Assembly (NCBI GenBank): GCA_003586115.2
Contig: QVOM02000073.1
Coordinates: 35,344,305-35,408,304, forward strand
Reading direction: 5' to 3'
Origin: Salvator merianae
Taxonomy: Eukaryota; Chordata; Lepidosauria; Squamata; Teiidae
DNA length: 64,000 bases
Shown here: one piece after another, positions 33,910-46,718 of the stretch
Numbering within the stretch: position 1 is the first letter of the stretch
Layout of the letters: each line of letters starts with the position of its first letter
The notes under the pieces: model-generated
What the model was told of the DNA's origin: nothing
Database searches by the model: none
What the model saw: the letters and a program-made list of their open reading frames with translations, nothing else
Made by a program: the position numbers and the translations under genes

Positions 33910-34020
33910 TCCACCAAGCAATAAAACATTTGGTGGGCCACTATGTGAGGCAGGATGGCGGACTAGATGGGTCATGGCCTGATCCAGTAGGGCTCATCTT
34001 ATGTTCTTGTGTTCTTGTTT
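33910..34020 (+). mobile_element. CR1/L3-like LINE 3' end (copy 3)
   Basis: GGCCACTATGTGAGGCAGG, GGACTAGATGGGTCATGG and the tail CTTATGTTCTTGTGTTCTTG. Only the last 110 bp of the element is present. Confidence 0.75.
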
Positions 34021-34664
34021 ACAGAGTGAGAACATAAGAACCCTTTGATTTAGAGCAAAGATCCCTCATGTACAACAGAGGTAACCAAATTGTTCTGGAG
34101 AGCTAAACAAATAAGTTGTGATGGTAGAAAACCATCCTTTGGTATTTGATCCCAGCATATCGTACTTGGGCATGCTGTCTTGAAATATGGCAGCTCAATG
34201 TCATTTGTTCTATTAACGACTATTTCTCTCTCTAATCCTTTTAAAAAGCCATCAAAATAAGTAGGCATTATTTTACCTTATAAGTCAATTATCTGCTAAA
34301 TGCAGAACTATTTTCTTTGCCTGTATTGATTATGCAGACTGATTCTAGATGACTCTGTTCTAACATGTGAAAAAGAAGGAATGTCTCAACCCATTTCTTC
34401 CACCACTGTGATCATTATATTCTCTACAGATAAATTATACTACTACCTGGCTGAAGTTAAGCAGTCCTGGGCTGCACCAGCTAGCAAATAAGAACTGACA
34501 GGACACTAGGGGATGTGAAACACAGTGCCTTTCCTTTTTGGTCAAAAATTGACTCTTGCTGCTGCATGGGACTCAAAAGCCTCTACAGCCCTCCTTGCCA
34601 TTCCTTCTAACAGGTATGGGAAACACTATGTGACCTACAAGGTACTGATGAATTCCAAGTTTTG

Positions 34665-35306
34665 TTAGTGTGCCTAATAGTGCCCCTACTATGATCCATG
34701 CTCTGCTAACTTCCAGACTAGACTGCTGCAATACACTCTACATGGGGCTACCCTTGAAGATGGTCTGGAAGCTGGAACTAGTGCAGCATGCAGCAGCATG
34801 ACTGCTGATGGGAGTTTCTGGCCAGACACACATCATGCTGATCTTGAAGAAACTGCACTGGTTATCAATTCCCTACAGTGCCCAATTCAAGGTGCTGATA
34901 TTGACATATAAATGGTTTGGGCCCTGAATATCTGAAGGATAACCTTTTCCCATATAAACCTGCCTATGTTTTCAGATCACAAAGTGAGGATCTTCTTGCA
35001 AGTTCTGTTACCCTCGGAGGTGTGAGGGGCTGCGGCACATGAGAAGGCTTTCTCTGTGGTGGTCCCTCGGCTTCAGAATAACATTCCAATAGAGGTACAC
35101 CAGGCATCAACTTTATATGGATTTTGCTGTTTTGTTAAAACTCTACATATGGGCCTTTGATCCCTGGTTCCTCTGAATGTAATCCTGTCAAGATAGGTGG
35201 AAGGGAGGCAGCTAGTTGGATGGGTTATATTTTAAATATGTTTTAGTGTTTGAGCCCTCCAGGTGAAGGGCAGGATACAAATAAATAAATAAATAAATAA
35301 AATGTC
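34665..35306 (+). mobile_element. L2-like LINE, end of reverse transcriptase plus 3' UTR
   Basis: Broken frames read DYCNTLYMGLPLK-like, LELVQHAAA, then LKKLHWLSIPYSAQFKVLI-like text, matching the L2 end (DYCNALYLGLP...LQLVQNAAAR...LHWLPV..R..FK). A degenerate 3' UTR with AAGGGCAGGATACAAATAAAT and an (AAAT)n tail (35281-35302) follows. Frameshifts and stops show it is dead. Confidence 0.75.
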
Positions 35307-35307
35307 A

Positions 35308-35372
35308 GGGATGGTGGAAGCTGAAGTTCAGCCAGATGATTTTGAAGGGCCACCTGTTCCTCACTACTGCCT
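35308..35372. mobile_element. Half of a palindromic foldback element
   Basis: GGGATGGTGGAAGCTGAAGTTCAG and AGATGATTTTGAAGGGCCACC resemble one arm of the squamate 'ggagttgtagtccaacaacatctggagggccac' foldback. It sits directly on the LINE tail. Confidence 0.4.
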
Positions 35373-35951
35373 TACAACGGGGCAAAGCAGTTTGAGGCCT
35401 CTGTTTTTAGCACTTTGAAAGATTCTCATCTAAAGGTCTAGGTTTTTCTGTGCATTTACACCTAAATAAAAAGAGCCTTAATTAGGAAAGGAGATGGTTT
35501 CTAGAATACAGCTGCACACTGCAGTGATATGGGTATCAGACTTTATTCTGGATAATCTCTTCTATTCTTCAGAATAAGCATTTGTGCTTGATAGATTACA
35601 GAAAACAAAAATACATCTCTTGCCATAATTTCTCCCCTGCTTCCCATTATCGTCTGAACTTTTGGTAGTAGCCGCCAGAAGAGATATTATGCTTTATTCT
35701 AGGCCAAAGCAATTTTCAGCACCTTTTGGGTCACTATACAAATTTCAGTGGAGGCTGTTAAGAGTTCCAAGGAAGGTAATGCTCTGCTTCATAAACAGTG
35801 TCTTTTCTCTGTGTATGCCTTTCTCCCAGTTTCTTTTTCACCAAATAACCATTCCTAGCTTGGAGAAGAAACCTAGAAGAATAAACATTTTTACTTTAGA
35901 CCGAGTACAGATCAGGAGTCACTGGAGTTGACCAGCATTAGGTTGCAAGCA

Positions 35952-35987
<36 letters not shown>

Positions 35988-36554
35988 ATCTAGCAGTCTG
36001 CATGAAGGTCAATGCTACCAGGAGATGTGCCAACCCCTGCGATGGCATTTGACAAAATGTCATTTTAAATGGGTAAGTGTAGTGCTGACTTGTGTCTTTA
36101 GTCAGACAACTCCTCTCGACAGTATGATATTTATAGCCAAGGCCTCGGAAGAGACAACTGGTTCTACCAGGGGGTTACAACCAGAGAGAAAGCCCAGGTT
36201 GCATTCACAAGCATAAATATTTGACATGGTAGAGGGAAACAAGAGGCAAGATGTCCCCTGGGCTAAAGAAAGAAGGGTTTTTCTGGGTGCTAAGAGCTCT
36301 GCCAGGAATTTCTCCTGTTTTTTTCTTTCTTGCAGAATATATAAATCACATCTAGATGCCGTGCCAAGAACCACGAAGGGGGGGCTTAGAACTGAACTTC
36401 AGCTACAAGCAGGATGATGGTGATCAGTTCATTTCATTAAGTTTTCCATTGAGCTTAGCAGTTGGCCACAAAAAAGAATGAGATTATCAAGCCAGAGTAC
36501 ATATTGGGAAATACATTCAAAGCAAAAGCTTCACATTTTTTGTATAAACAAGCA
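35373..36554. other. Unassigned intronic sequence
   Basis: Apart from the AAAG microsatellite no repeat or exon was recognised. ORFs of 60-90 codons lack motifs. Confidence 0.35.
35951..35988. repeat. (AAAG)n microsatellite
   Basis: Nine to ten AAAG units, uninterrupted. Confidence 0.95.
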
Positions 36555-36700
36555 TGGTGGTGGTAGAGCTTTTGCTTTGCATATAGAAGACTTAAGGTTC
36601 AATCTCCAGCACCTAGGGATGTGTTGAACCCTGTCCGCTGCAAATAGGTCTGGGGAAGGGGAGTAAGGTGTTAAGGGAACATGAAACGGCCCTGACCTTT
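36555..36700 (+). mobile_element. tRNA-derived SINE fragment
   Basis: GGTGGTAGAGCTTTTGCTTTGC (box A region), then AAGGTTCAATCTCCAGCACC (box B). This is the head of the squamate SINE type 'gtagctcagtggtagagcatctgctttgcatgcagaaggtcccaggttcaatccc'. The body is decayed. Confidence 0.65.
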
Positions 36701-39700
36701 AAGCATGCAGTATCAACTTGGTGGCCTGTAAGAAGTATGGGGTGTGTGTGGCCTTTTGCTGGTCTTTCTTGCCTCCATGAATGCCCAACACAGTTGCAAA
36801 AGTATCACAAAGAGGGCATAATGGACTAGTTATGGCCTAGTTCCCTATCTACAACACCTCTGCAGCCATATAGGGCCTTTATACCCTGTCTGTAGCACTT
36901 TTGTATCTGTACTGGTCCTTTACAGGGGCCAGAAAAGCCTTCAAAAGTGTCAAAAACAAAGATGCCTTCCTTATGCTAGCTCCTGTCCTCTGCTGGTAAG
37001 GCCTTCCTGTGCCCCCCAATGCTTCTTATCCCCCCCCACCTTCTCACAACCCCCCAATCACCTAGTACCCCCTCTGCTGCTTCACCTCATCTTGCAGCTA
37101 TGAAGTGGCTTTAAAGAGTGCTACTCCACTGCATTTCCTTGTGCCCCTAGCTCACAAACCATATAGACTGAAACCAACAGCCCCCCAGCTGTTGGCACTC
37201 AGGTTTGGTTTGATGCAAACTGTACCCCATGTTTGGGTACGTCTACATCCCTACTGGCATCTTTTCTGAAGGATGCAATAGCAAAACTATTTCTGCAAAA
37301 CTATATCTTTTCCAAGAGAACTGCAACATTTTACAAAGTGAATTCAATTTTTGAAGTCTTTTGCAACATCATATGCATTTTCTCCCACAGTGATCCTGTG
37401 AGACAAACCATTTATTATTCCCATTTCACATAATAAGGAACTTATCCACAGCAAGCCAGTGGTAAAAATCACTGGTAAATGCTGCATCTATCTCTACTTC
37501 GCCAATAAAATTATTTTAACTAAAAGGCAACTAGGATAATTATGCAGCTTGGATCATTTTAAAGTTCTGATTTCACGCAAGAAGTAAACCATCACTATGC
37601 TTGGTCTTTCACAAAATGGATCATAATAGCAGTGTTTTGCTTCTTTTTAATGTGCCTTTCTCAAAAAAGCTCAGACAGCAATTATGTTCATTGTGTGAAA
37701 TCTTACTTAATAATGGGAATCTAAGATACTGCCCTATTCAGGGTTCTCCTGTGTGACTATGCCATGCAAGACATTGTATAAAGAAATGAGATCAGACAGG
37801 CCTCTGGCCCCATTCTTGCAAAAATGGGTACCTTGCCTAAATCCTGTTTGGTCTTTTTCTTGAAATGGAAAGTGATGGGTGGGTGCAGGATATAAAGTTA
37901 AAACAATCAGCTAAACACTTTAAGTACTTGCAAAATATATACCACAGAGGGAAAAGAAGATACTGTCCTGGTTTACGTACTTTCCTCACACTTGCTAGGA
38001 ATGCAAAAAGAAACAGCATAAGGTTTAACCACTGCCAGCAATGGAGAGTAAACAGAGTTAAGCAGGGCTGTCTTAGACAAGCAGAGTAAGGATTAGGAAG
38101 AAAGCATTATTTTGCCAAAGATTAATTAGCTACTGTTTCTCTCTGTTCTGGGGCTTCTTTCCATTTTTCATAGTCATATTGCTCATGTATTCTAATTATC
38201 TCCGGTTTAATCCAGTGCTATTGATTCAAGATACATGCACACAGGAAACTGCTGGAAATAAATTCCACATACTCTTCTAAGTTCTTTACTGTAAATCCAG
38301 ACTAGTATGAATAAAGATGCAACCAAGTAAGTCAATGCTCCTCATCTGAAATGATTAAACATTCCTAACTGATCAAAGATAATTTTCCACAAAATGCACC
38401 TAGAGCTGGGGTAAAGCACGGCATCTATCTAATAATAGCACTCATGAATATCATATTACCTTACAGTTTTGGGTAAACAACAAAGTTTTTTTTTTTCTTA
38501 AGACAGCTGAAGAAACTGGAGGCTGAAGAATCAAGACCAGAATACCTCAAAATTTAGTTTCTGTTGTTGAGGAAATTCAGCTTTGACCTCAAGATTACAC
38601 AGGTGTATAAAGATAATTATGTTTAATATGTTTATGAGACTGCTGTACCATGCGCAAAGGCATTTGAGACATCTGCGGGTTGACCAAAGGATGGTGTGAG
38701 CAAATGCTGGTGATCTCATTTGGCCCCCGAGCTGCTGCAACCCCCTAAAAAGTGCCTCACTGAGAAGCCAGGAGAAAGAATTGCTATGGCACTTCCTCTC
38801 CTAGCAGTCAACTCCACATGGTCACACTGATTTGTATTGCATCTAGAAGTGGACATTATGTGTGCCACAACCAATCACAGTGCAGATTGTAATGAAGTCA
38901 GCACCATGATTGGTCAGGGGTGCGTCTGCTTCCAGTGTGGAAAGCCAGTTACAGCTGGCAAAAGTAAGTCAGCATGGGACTGCAGTCTGGGGCTGACTGA
39001 ACCACAAAGCTATTGAGGGACTCCTCCAAAGGATACGATGGCAATTTTTAATATGCATTTTAACTGTACTACCTGCTGTTGGACACTTGAGAAAAAAAAA
39101 GTAGAAGAAAATGGAATTAATAATGAAAATGACACCTATCAAAATAATCTTATAAATGTTATAATACTGCAAAAGTCTTCACTAGCCAGCTGGGGAAGGG
39201 GTGACAGCAGAAGCAAAGGAGAGGTCCTTGAAAAACCCACTGTTGTTGTTTTCCTGGCTACAGCAAAGAGCGTTTCCCTTCCCTGACAGATGACTTAGCT
39301 GGTGCTGAAGACAGAACCAGGACTGGATTTCCCCCAACCCCAAATCAAGCAGGAGCATAGATGATGCATTCACTGGGGTGGGTGGGGGGACTCTTTTTGT
39401 CTCAAGCTGAGCAAGGTTGGTTTCTGCATTGATGCGAAAGGAAGTTGTTATGGGAGTTGTTGAATTAGTAGGGGTGGCTCAAGACTGGTTCTCCCTGGGG
39501 ATCCAACAACCAGGAAAGTGATGAGGTTGATATAAAGACTGAGCTGACAGCTGTTTCCCATAATTGTGTTGCCATATCAGCTCCTACTGCCCTACTGCTT
39601 TTGTCTAATCCTAGGAGCTAGCTAAATTCAAAGTTTTTGTCTCCACTCCACCTCCAAAATGATGATTGGTAATGTGACTGCATCTGCCTATCCAACATTT

Positions 39701-42640
39701 TGGGAGCTCTGGACACATTACTTTACCCATTCTCTGGCACCTGCCTTATCTCATGTGCACAATCCCCTGTTGCCTATGGCTACTAGGAAAGTGCTTAAAT
39801 ACAGAACTGATTTGTCTCTGCACACGCTTAGCCTGCAAAATATTTCACAATGCAGACAACAGGGCTTTCAGTACCTGTACTATTAATTGGCTCTCTCTAA
39901 TAGTCTTGTAACCAGCTATCCCTTATAAACAACTGTGAGTCCTAAAAGAGAATAAATATTGGACTGATGGGCAGCAGACGTAATAAGATACATTAATACA
40001 CAGGTACACTGCAGATTTCTATTCACATTTTACTGTGAGCATAACGTCAGTCACAGCATTTGTACTTCCTTGATGCAGGTTTTCTATTTTAAAAGTCAAT
40101 AGATTGTTTTCTTGGGGGTAAACACCATAGTGCTTCTGGAGGAGAGACACTCATCATATCCCACAAAGTATATATAAATAAGTTGATGGTTAAAAACATT
40201 ATCAAATTCATTTAGCTGAACTGCATTATTGGCAAGTACACATGCAGAAGAAGTTCATCTGTCTTTTAGATAAGATACGAATTCAGCAAAGATGAGATCT
40301 TTTCCTACACAAATACATGCAAATCCATTCATATTCAGTAGGAGACAGCATACAGCTGGATTATTATGCATTTTTGAACTACACATATGACCTGAAGCTG
40401 GGCTGCAGAAAAGCAAGTTTTAAATCCTGTTATTGTAGCTGCATTGTTCAGAGCATCTAAGGAGGAGAAACAAAAACAAATGCAAAGCAAAGGGCTGGTT
40501 TAAGATCACACAGCTGAGATCCCAGAAGCGCCTCAAAGCCCAAGCAATATCTTCTAATAAACTTGGTGTTATCTCCTGCCACACAGGAACAAAGACCAGT
40601 ATAAATGAACAGCAATAATATGAAGTATGTGTTGGATATAGCACAAAAATGTGACTGGGAAATAGGATCCAGGTGCTACAAACTACCTAAGAATGTGTCC
40701 TTTTGCAAACAGTGCCTACATGAATATATGAAGAAATCTGCCTTCATGTCTTCAGCAGATAAAAATCTGATTTTTAAAGTTTCTTGAAATTGACAGTGTC
40801 CTTTGCCCCACGCTAAGTCTCTATAAAACACAACCTCAGCTTATTACAAAAATAATATTGCAAAAAACCTGCCTAAAAATATCAAAACAATGCCTAAAAG
40901 TAATTATGGCTAAGAGGAATGATTATTTTAAAGTTAACACATTTAGTCTGCACAGTAAATATTATGAAAGAAAGGTTACATTTTTGTATCTAAAATTTAA
41001 GGAGGTATTTGCACAATTCTGTGACAAATATATTAGAACAGTCCATAGTATTAAAGGTTGAGGTTATCCATAGGACAGTCAGAGGACCTATTGGCCTTAC
41101 CATTAGAAGGAGTCTATGGACCTTCCTTCTGCACACTGGTGGATTTAAGGGAGGCCCCACCCCCTCCTAGTATGCTCAACCCACACAGGATAGAGCAGTC
41201 TAGGGTGCCCAAAAGGGTGTCCTGGTCCAGCCTACTGGTAGACTTTGATTTCTACCGGCATACCCACGACCTGCGTGGTCTGGTATATCACTGGGGATCT
41301 ATTCTAGTGGAGCAACAAGGCACGCCACCAGGATAGGACCCCAAGCCAAAAACTTTCATTTCTGGTATTTTCAAGCACTTGGGGGCTCCCTGCACCAGCT
41401 CCAAAGACGGTGCGAGCTTCAGAGTCAACCTGTGGGCTGGCACAGAAGAGGCCATCCCAATGTGGACAGCCTTGTTCAGCACTAGGAGCAAACTGTACCA
41501 GCTTGGAATGGATTGTTTATCCTAGTACAGAGTGGCTCACCCCGAACTGAGATAACAAAAGTATGTGTGGAAATGGCCTTTGACTTTACAAAGTTGCCTG
41601 GATTACATAACTGCTTTCACCTCAACTATTGCCCATGCTAGTTGACTGGCAGTCAGTCACTTGAGTCCAGCAGTCATTTTTCATTTATCTGTTATTCAAC
41701 GTCTGAGGAATACATGCACGGCAATCTTTGTGTCCCAGCTGGAGAGCGGATACATTGCGTCACTCATATTTAAAATCTACACTGAAAAAAATGAAATTCA
41801 CATAGTTGCCATAGCTAGTACAGAAGAGGCTGATCAATCAGAAAATGGAACCAAGTGACTTCAAGATCCTTGTTTCATAACTTTCTGTTATGCTTTAATT
41901 AACTGAGTGCCCAGCTGCAAACAATATTCCTAAGGCAATCTGACACACACACACACCCAAAATAAAGCTCATTCCACTTCAGAAATGTCCATGTGCTGTT
42001 GTGGCACCTCATGCTCTCCTTTCGTCTGTGGCTTTGTGGCAGACATTTTATATATTCCACTTAAGTTACATTGTGTAGCTCGGTTCATTTTCTTCCCCAC
42101 CCTGCTATAGCATGATGGAATTGGCTATTCCTTTTTCTCAGTCACAGGCTTTGCTTTCTGGCTTCTGTTTTTGTGTGACTACATAGCTGTGCAGCCACAC
42201 ACAAACACTCATTTACACAAATGCTCCTTTTGTTTTCACTCCATTCAGTTGCACACTCACACTCTTGTGCATTGTAATTTCCTTTGTGTTGCTGTTGCTT
42301 CATAAAAACAAATAACTAAACAAAAATACAACTTTGTCCTGTAAAGCTATTTAGGAAAAGTTCCATGTAAAAACTGCAGATTCTGCTCTTTTGCTGTGTT
42401 GCTTTTGTTCCACTAAACAGCTGTACACTACTACAACTGTGCATTGCTCCTTGTGTTCCCTAACAAAACGGCATGCTTCTGCTCATCTCTTGTGACTTCC
42501 TTGCTGAGTCACTAGTGTCTATTGCAGTTTTTGCATTTAATGAAGATCACACCTTTTTCTGAGACAGAAATATCTTGTTCTTCCTTTGTTCAGCTAAAAA
42601 ATCTCTACGTAAAAGTCCAAAGAGGGAATACACATCACAG
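36701..42640. other. Unassigned intronic sequence, about 6 kb
   Basis: AT-rich, no exon recognised. A weak inverted pair at 38845-38937 (CTAGAAGTGGAC...CCAATCAC against GATTGGTC...TCTGCTTCCAG) may be a small decayed MITE. A (AC)n tract lies at 41942-41957. The GC-richer block 41050-41500 has overlapping ORFs on both strands but no known motif. Confidence 0.35.
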
Positions 42641-42675
42641 TTACCTGCCTACCTATCTACCTACCTACCTACCTT
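42641..42675. repeat. (CTAC)n microsatellite
   Basis: About eight CTAC/CTAT units, slightly impure. It lies just left of a MITE. Confidence 0.85.
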
Positions 42676-42717
42676 CATTTCATGTCTAAAGTACCTCTTT
42701 AGACAAAGGCCTTTCTG

Positions 42718-43138
42718 CATTTAAAGGGCAGTGGTCCAAATCAGGGGGGCTGGAACAGCCAGGTCTGCTGGCTCAAGTCATGGATAGGTGTGGTCTAGAC
42801 TGTTCCTGATCCTGCCTTGAAACTTGCAGAAGCTTTGGAAACAGTCTCGGAGGGATCGAAAAGGCTAGCAATTGTCATTCCGAGCATCGGAGCCACCAGG
42901 GGACCGATTTGGTGGACCACTGAAATCACTCCCCTGTAGTGCCAATCACAGAGCTGGAGAACAGGCAGTCCTATTTAAACAGGGCCTTTCTGGTTGAGAC
43001 TACACTCCATCTAATGCACATGGAGTATTCCAGTGGGGCGCAGGGCCTCACAGGTCCACACTAATGTGCAGGTTGATGAGGCCCATCAGTGGACTTCACA
43101 GCCCCTTAGTCTGGGCTAAAGGTAAGTGCAGAAGGGCT
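42718..43138. mobile_element. 421-bp Harbinger-type MITE with AAA duplication
   Basis: Starts GGCCTTTCTGCATTTAAAGG and ends CTAAAGGTAAGTGCAGAAGGGCT. AAA flanks both sides (42715-42717 and 43139-43141). Contains an inverted pair CTCCATCTAATGCACATGGAG (43006-43026). No coding capacity. Confidence 0.65.
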
Positions 43139-43144
43139 AAAGGC

Positions 43145-43560
43145 TCAGGTAAAGAGATACATCTTCACCAACCACCTGAATGTACAAAGGGATGGTGCTT
43201 GATGCACCTCAAAAGAAAGGTGATTCTATAGTATAGGGACTATCACAGAAAAGGCCCTATCATGAGCATCCACTCTGTGAGATGTGTGGTAGCACAGCCA
43301 AGAGTGCATCTTCAGCAGATGTTAATTCATGAACAGGTTTGTTTAGGGCATTGTGAATCAGAGTTAAAACCTTGAATTGACCATGGTAGCAAATCAGCAA
43401 CCAATGCAATTCTTTTAAAACTTGTGTAATAGGCATATGGCTACCAGAGCCAATCTGCAACCTTGCCACTGCATTCTGCACTAGTTTCAGCCTTCCAAAT
43501 GACTCTCAAAGACAGCCCTACTTAGAGTGCACTTTCCACTCTACCCTTGGGAACACCCAG
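43145..43560 (-). mobile_element. L2-like LINE, 3' end of reverse transcriptase
   Basis: The minus-strand frame at 43260-43481 reads MQNAVARLQIGSGSH, then ITQVLKELHWLLICY and FKVLTLIHNALNKPVHEL. This is the conserved L2 C-terminus (QNAAARL.TG...ITPVLK.LHWLPV..R..FK.L.L..KALN). Part of the 3' region continues to 43145. Truncated on both sides. Confidence 0.85.
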
Positions 43561-44050
43561 GGTCGAGCTCCCCAAAATCCATTCAGGAAGCACATCAAAG
43601 CTGCAAGTCACTTCAAAGATTTTATCCATTTCTCAAAAAGGTTTTATTTTCAGTAAAACAGTAATATAAATGAATAAAGTATAATGAGTCTTTTTTATAT
43701 ATATAAGGTCCAGAAAGACCTTAGCTTTGCAAGCCACAATAATCTTATAATTCTCAAGATCTGTGGAAGTTGTACAATGGCTTATACAATGTAGATGCTA
43801 TATACTGTACTCTGACTAAAATGTACACTTTAAATTTAGCCATAATTGAATTTAAAATTGATTTTTTTTAAAAAAAGAATAAAATACAAATGTTCAATAA
43901 TATAAACATGACTGCAAATTTATTGCAATCACAAAAGGGGGAGAACACAAGGGGTTTAGTGAAAACTAAAAGGGTGGGCACCATGTCACAGAAGGTTGAG
44001 CAGCACTATTTTAGCAGATCTGAACTAAAAAGGAACAATCAGCATAGAAC

Positions 44051-44194
44051 AGTGTTTCTCAACCAGTGTGCTTCCATATATTACTAGCCTACAACTCCCA
44101 TCCTCCCCAAAATCACTCCTGAACATTGATCATACTGAATATGCATGGCAGGAGTTGTAGTCTTAACATCTAAGGACACTATGACTGAGAAGCA
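44051..44194. mobile_element. Palindromic foldback element of squamate type
   Basis: Starts GTGTTTCTCAACCAGTGTGC and continues CCTACAACTCCCATCCTCCCC. The right arm GGCAGGAGTTGTAGTCTTAAC...CTATGACTGAGAAGCA is its inverse. This matches the well-known lepidosaur palindrome 'gtgtttctcaacc...acttcaactcccagaattcc'. Confidence 0.6.
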
Positions 44195-44735
44195 AGGGCA
44201 TGGATGTTAGCATAGCTAACATCTAGCTTTTGATATTCTATACCTACAGATATATTGGTGTGTAGGTGACCTACAACAGCAGCAAATCCATGTGCAAAAA
44301 ACAGATATCTGAAAACAAGTTAGCTGTGCCAAGGTACAGAGAAGGTAGCTTTCCTATTTCACAAGGACATTTCTTCCTTGGTTTCCTAGTCCCTCTGTCC
44401 TTTGTTCTCCCTCCTCCCCCTGTTCTTTCCCCTGTACCTGCACGAATGATGGATGGCTCTGTCCCCATTCATGGGTCTAGCCAACATGTCTAGAAAGCTG
44501 TAGGGAGGGCTCCAACTACAGCACTTGCAGTAGACTCGAAATGAATAAGAACAAGCAAGCTTTCGGAGATGTATTTTAGATCACACAGATTACGAAACAA
44601 ATTATCAAACAAAATAAACAGTCTGTGCCTGTCCCCATATCCAACCCCTTGTTGCACAATTCTGAAGCTATGAGGAACGAACTGCTTTCAGAAGAAAGAA
44701 AAAAGGGTGCTGGAAACCAACAGAAAGAAGCACAG
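44195..44735. other. Unassigned intronic sequence
   Basis: Short ORFs only, with no motif or repeat signature recognised. Confidence 0.35.
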
Positions 44736-44737
44736 AA

Positions 44738-45298
44738 TAGTCATTCATTTATTCCATTAGTGTCCCACCCTTCAGCCGAAGAATCCAGGGCGGGTCCCAG
44801 AATTCAATAAAAACAATATAAAACAGAATAAAAACAGAAATATTTTAATTTATTTTATATAATTAAAATAATAATATTAATTATTTTATAAATAATTAAT
44901 AAAAACAGAAAAAATATTCATTAAAATATAACAGCCTCACAAATCTCAACAGGATTACATTCAGAGGAAGCTAAGAATCAAAGCCCTGGGTGAAGGGATA
45001 TGTTTTAACCAGACACTGAAAACCAGATAATGTTGGTGCCTGGTGTATCTCCATTGTGCTGCTGTGGGTGGGGGCCACCACAGTGAAGGCCCGCTCACTT
45101 GGCACCACCACTCAGGTCTCTGTGAATAGCAGGTTTACAAGAAGAGCCTTCTCTTCTGCTCTTAATGGCTAGGCAGCTCCATATGGGAGAAGGCACTCCT
45201 TCAGATATTTGGGGTCTAAGACCTTTAGGACCATGCACTGCTTATATGTGAAAAATCCCCTTCTCTGGTCAGATGCCAGAGATTTCAGCTGGGACCTG
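44738..45298 (-). mobile_element. L2-like LINE 3' end (reverse orientation)
   Basis: The minus-strand LINE 3' end: an AT-rich tail region (44820-44935) and TCCCACCCTTCAGCCGAAG in reverse. The coding remnant covers 44940-45240, where the stretch ACCACAGTGAAGGCCCGCTC is the reverse of the L2 motif that encodes ERAFTVVA-type text. It ends at the edge of the MITE at 45302. Confidence 0.6.
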
Positions 45299-45301
45299 TT
45301 T

Positions 45302-45729
45302 GGGCCTGTTCACACTTTCCACGTGGAATGTTCATCAGCAAACATTCCATGGTGCAACTGACCACGCAGCATGAACACCATCCACCCTGTGTGGCCCTAG
45401 TCATGACTATCAGCAGGATAACAGCATTCGCTGTGTGAATGCTGGTGTCCTGTTCTCAGTTGTAACCATGACAGCGGCTGCGAAGCATCCAGCCACTGCC
45501 ATGGCAACTGGCAGCGCTGCGCACAGGTTTAATCAAGTGATCACGCAGGTGCAGCCGCCCCGCACGGCACAGCTGTGCATTCGTAGTGCAAATGCATTTT
45601 ACTGGGAGCTGACTATCAGCTCCCAGTATAGCTATGGCGCACTAATTTGCGCTCCACAGCTATTCTTGATCGGGAGCAGCAATATGCTGCCCCTGGTCAC
45701 GAGGGCCTCTGCAAAGTGTGAATAGGCCC
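45302..45729. mobile_element. 428-bp Harbinger-type MITE (family B) with TTT duplication
   Basis: Ends GGGCCTGTTCACACTTTCC and GCAAAGTGTGAATAGGCCC. TTT flanks both sides (45299-45301 and 45730-45732). The interior shares GCATGAACACCATCCACCC, GTGTGAATGCTGGTGTCCTG and CCATGACAGCGGC with 48310 and, less closely, with 4927. A strong hairpin GGGAGCTGA-ctatc-TCAGCTCCC lies at 45605-45627. Confidence 0.85.
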
Positions 45730-45732
45730 TTT

Positions 45733-46100
45733 GTTAGCCCTGCCTGGGTCTCTTCCCTTATTTATTTCTCCTCCCTTTTGCAGGAAGAGCCTTTTGCATA
45801 AAACAACTGCCATTTCAAAGGGTGTGAACCAAAGGACTTTTGCCTTGAAGCTCTTAGCCTAGGGTCAGAGACCCTACCACGTGTCCTCCACTGGAGGACC
45901 AATTGTGTTTTGTGTCTGTCTGCCTGTGTGTTTATGTTGAGATTTTTTTCCTCTGAGTTTTATATTTAAATGTATTTTACTGTGTACTAATAATTTGCTC
46001 TTTTATCTTGATTACTTGCTTAGTGAACAATTGCTTGTAAACCACCTGAAGCACACTTTGGAATGACAATATACAAATAAAATGATAAAGTGAAATGAAG
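45733..46100 (+). mobile_element. LINE 3' UTR/tail (forward orientation)
   Basis: TTGCTTGTAAACCACCTGAAGC, then GGAATGACAATATACAAATAAAATGATAA is a reptile retroposon tail. It lies on the other side of the MITE from a reverse-oriented L2 end, so the two LINE pieces point in opposite directions. Confidence 0.5.
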
Positions 46101-46184
46101 TGAAATTGTTTTTTTGATTTGAACAACCAACCTGGTAAACACAATAATTTTAAAATCAGTGTTATTTCAATGCTTGTCTTAGTA

Positions 46185-46290
46185 CAATTGTCCCTCAATT
46201 TTCGCTAGGGTTCTGTTTTGGAAAAACGTCATGTAAATCACATCCATGTAAATCCACTGACTTACATCAGCCATTAGCTAACACTGTGTT
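46185..46290 (+). mobile_element. Tigger-like end fragment
   Basis: TA, then CAATTGTCCCTCAATTTTCGC and GTTCTGTTTTGG resembles Tigger termini (CAGTYGTCCCTC... GGTTCYGTTCC-like). The right end was not found, so it is probably truncated. Confidence 0.35.
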
Positions 46291-46372
46291 GACCAACCTG
46301 CCTTTCTCTCACTCTTTTCTTTTTTTGAAAGTTTATTTATTAAATTTATAGGAAATATAATATTTATATTTA

Positions 46373-46718
46373 AAGAATTTTTTTCACCCAGAGGATCATC
46401 ACTCTATGGAATTTGCTACCAGAAGAGATGGTGACAGCAACCAGCCTGGACAGCTTTAAGAACGGATTGGACAGATTCATGGAGGTCAGGTTTATTAATG
46501 GCTACTAGAATGGATGCCTAGGTACTGCCTCCAGACTGGAGAGGGGAAGGCAGGATGGCTCTTAAAGGCTATTTGCGAGGAGTCAAGAGCAAGTGAAGGT
46601 TTCGCCTTTTTATTCTGCTTGAGAATGTCCAGAAACAAATGGTCCACTGTGTGAAACAGGATGCTGAACTAAATGGGCCATGGTCTGATCCAGCAAGGCT
46701 CCTCTTATGTTCCTATGT
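46373..46718 (+). mobile_element. CR1-like LINE 3' end (copy 4)
   Basis: Contains the C-terminal coding remnant (TTTTTTTCACCCAGAGGATC, GGAATTTGCTACCAGAAG, GGATTGGACAGATTCATGG) and the 3' UTR with GCTTGAGAATGTCCAG, GGATGCTGAACTAAATGGGC and the tail CTCTTATGTTCCTATGT. Confidence 0.85.

Noticed and set aside
41058..41491. Overlapping ORFs on both strands in a GC-richer block
   Set aside because: No recognisable protein, no splice sites, and open frames on both strands suggest base composition rather than coding.
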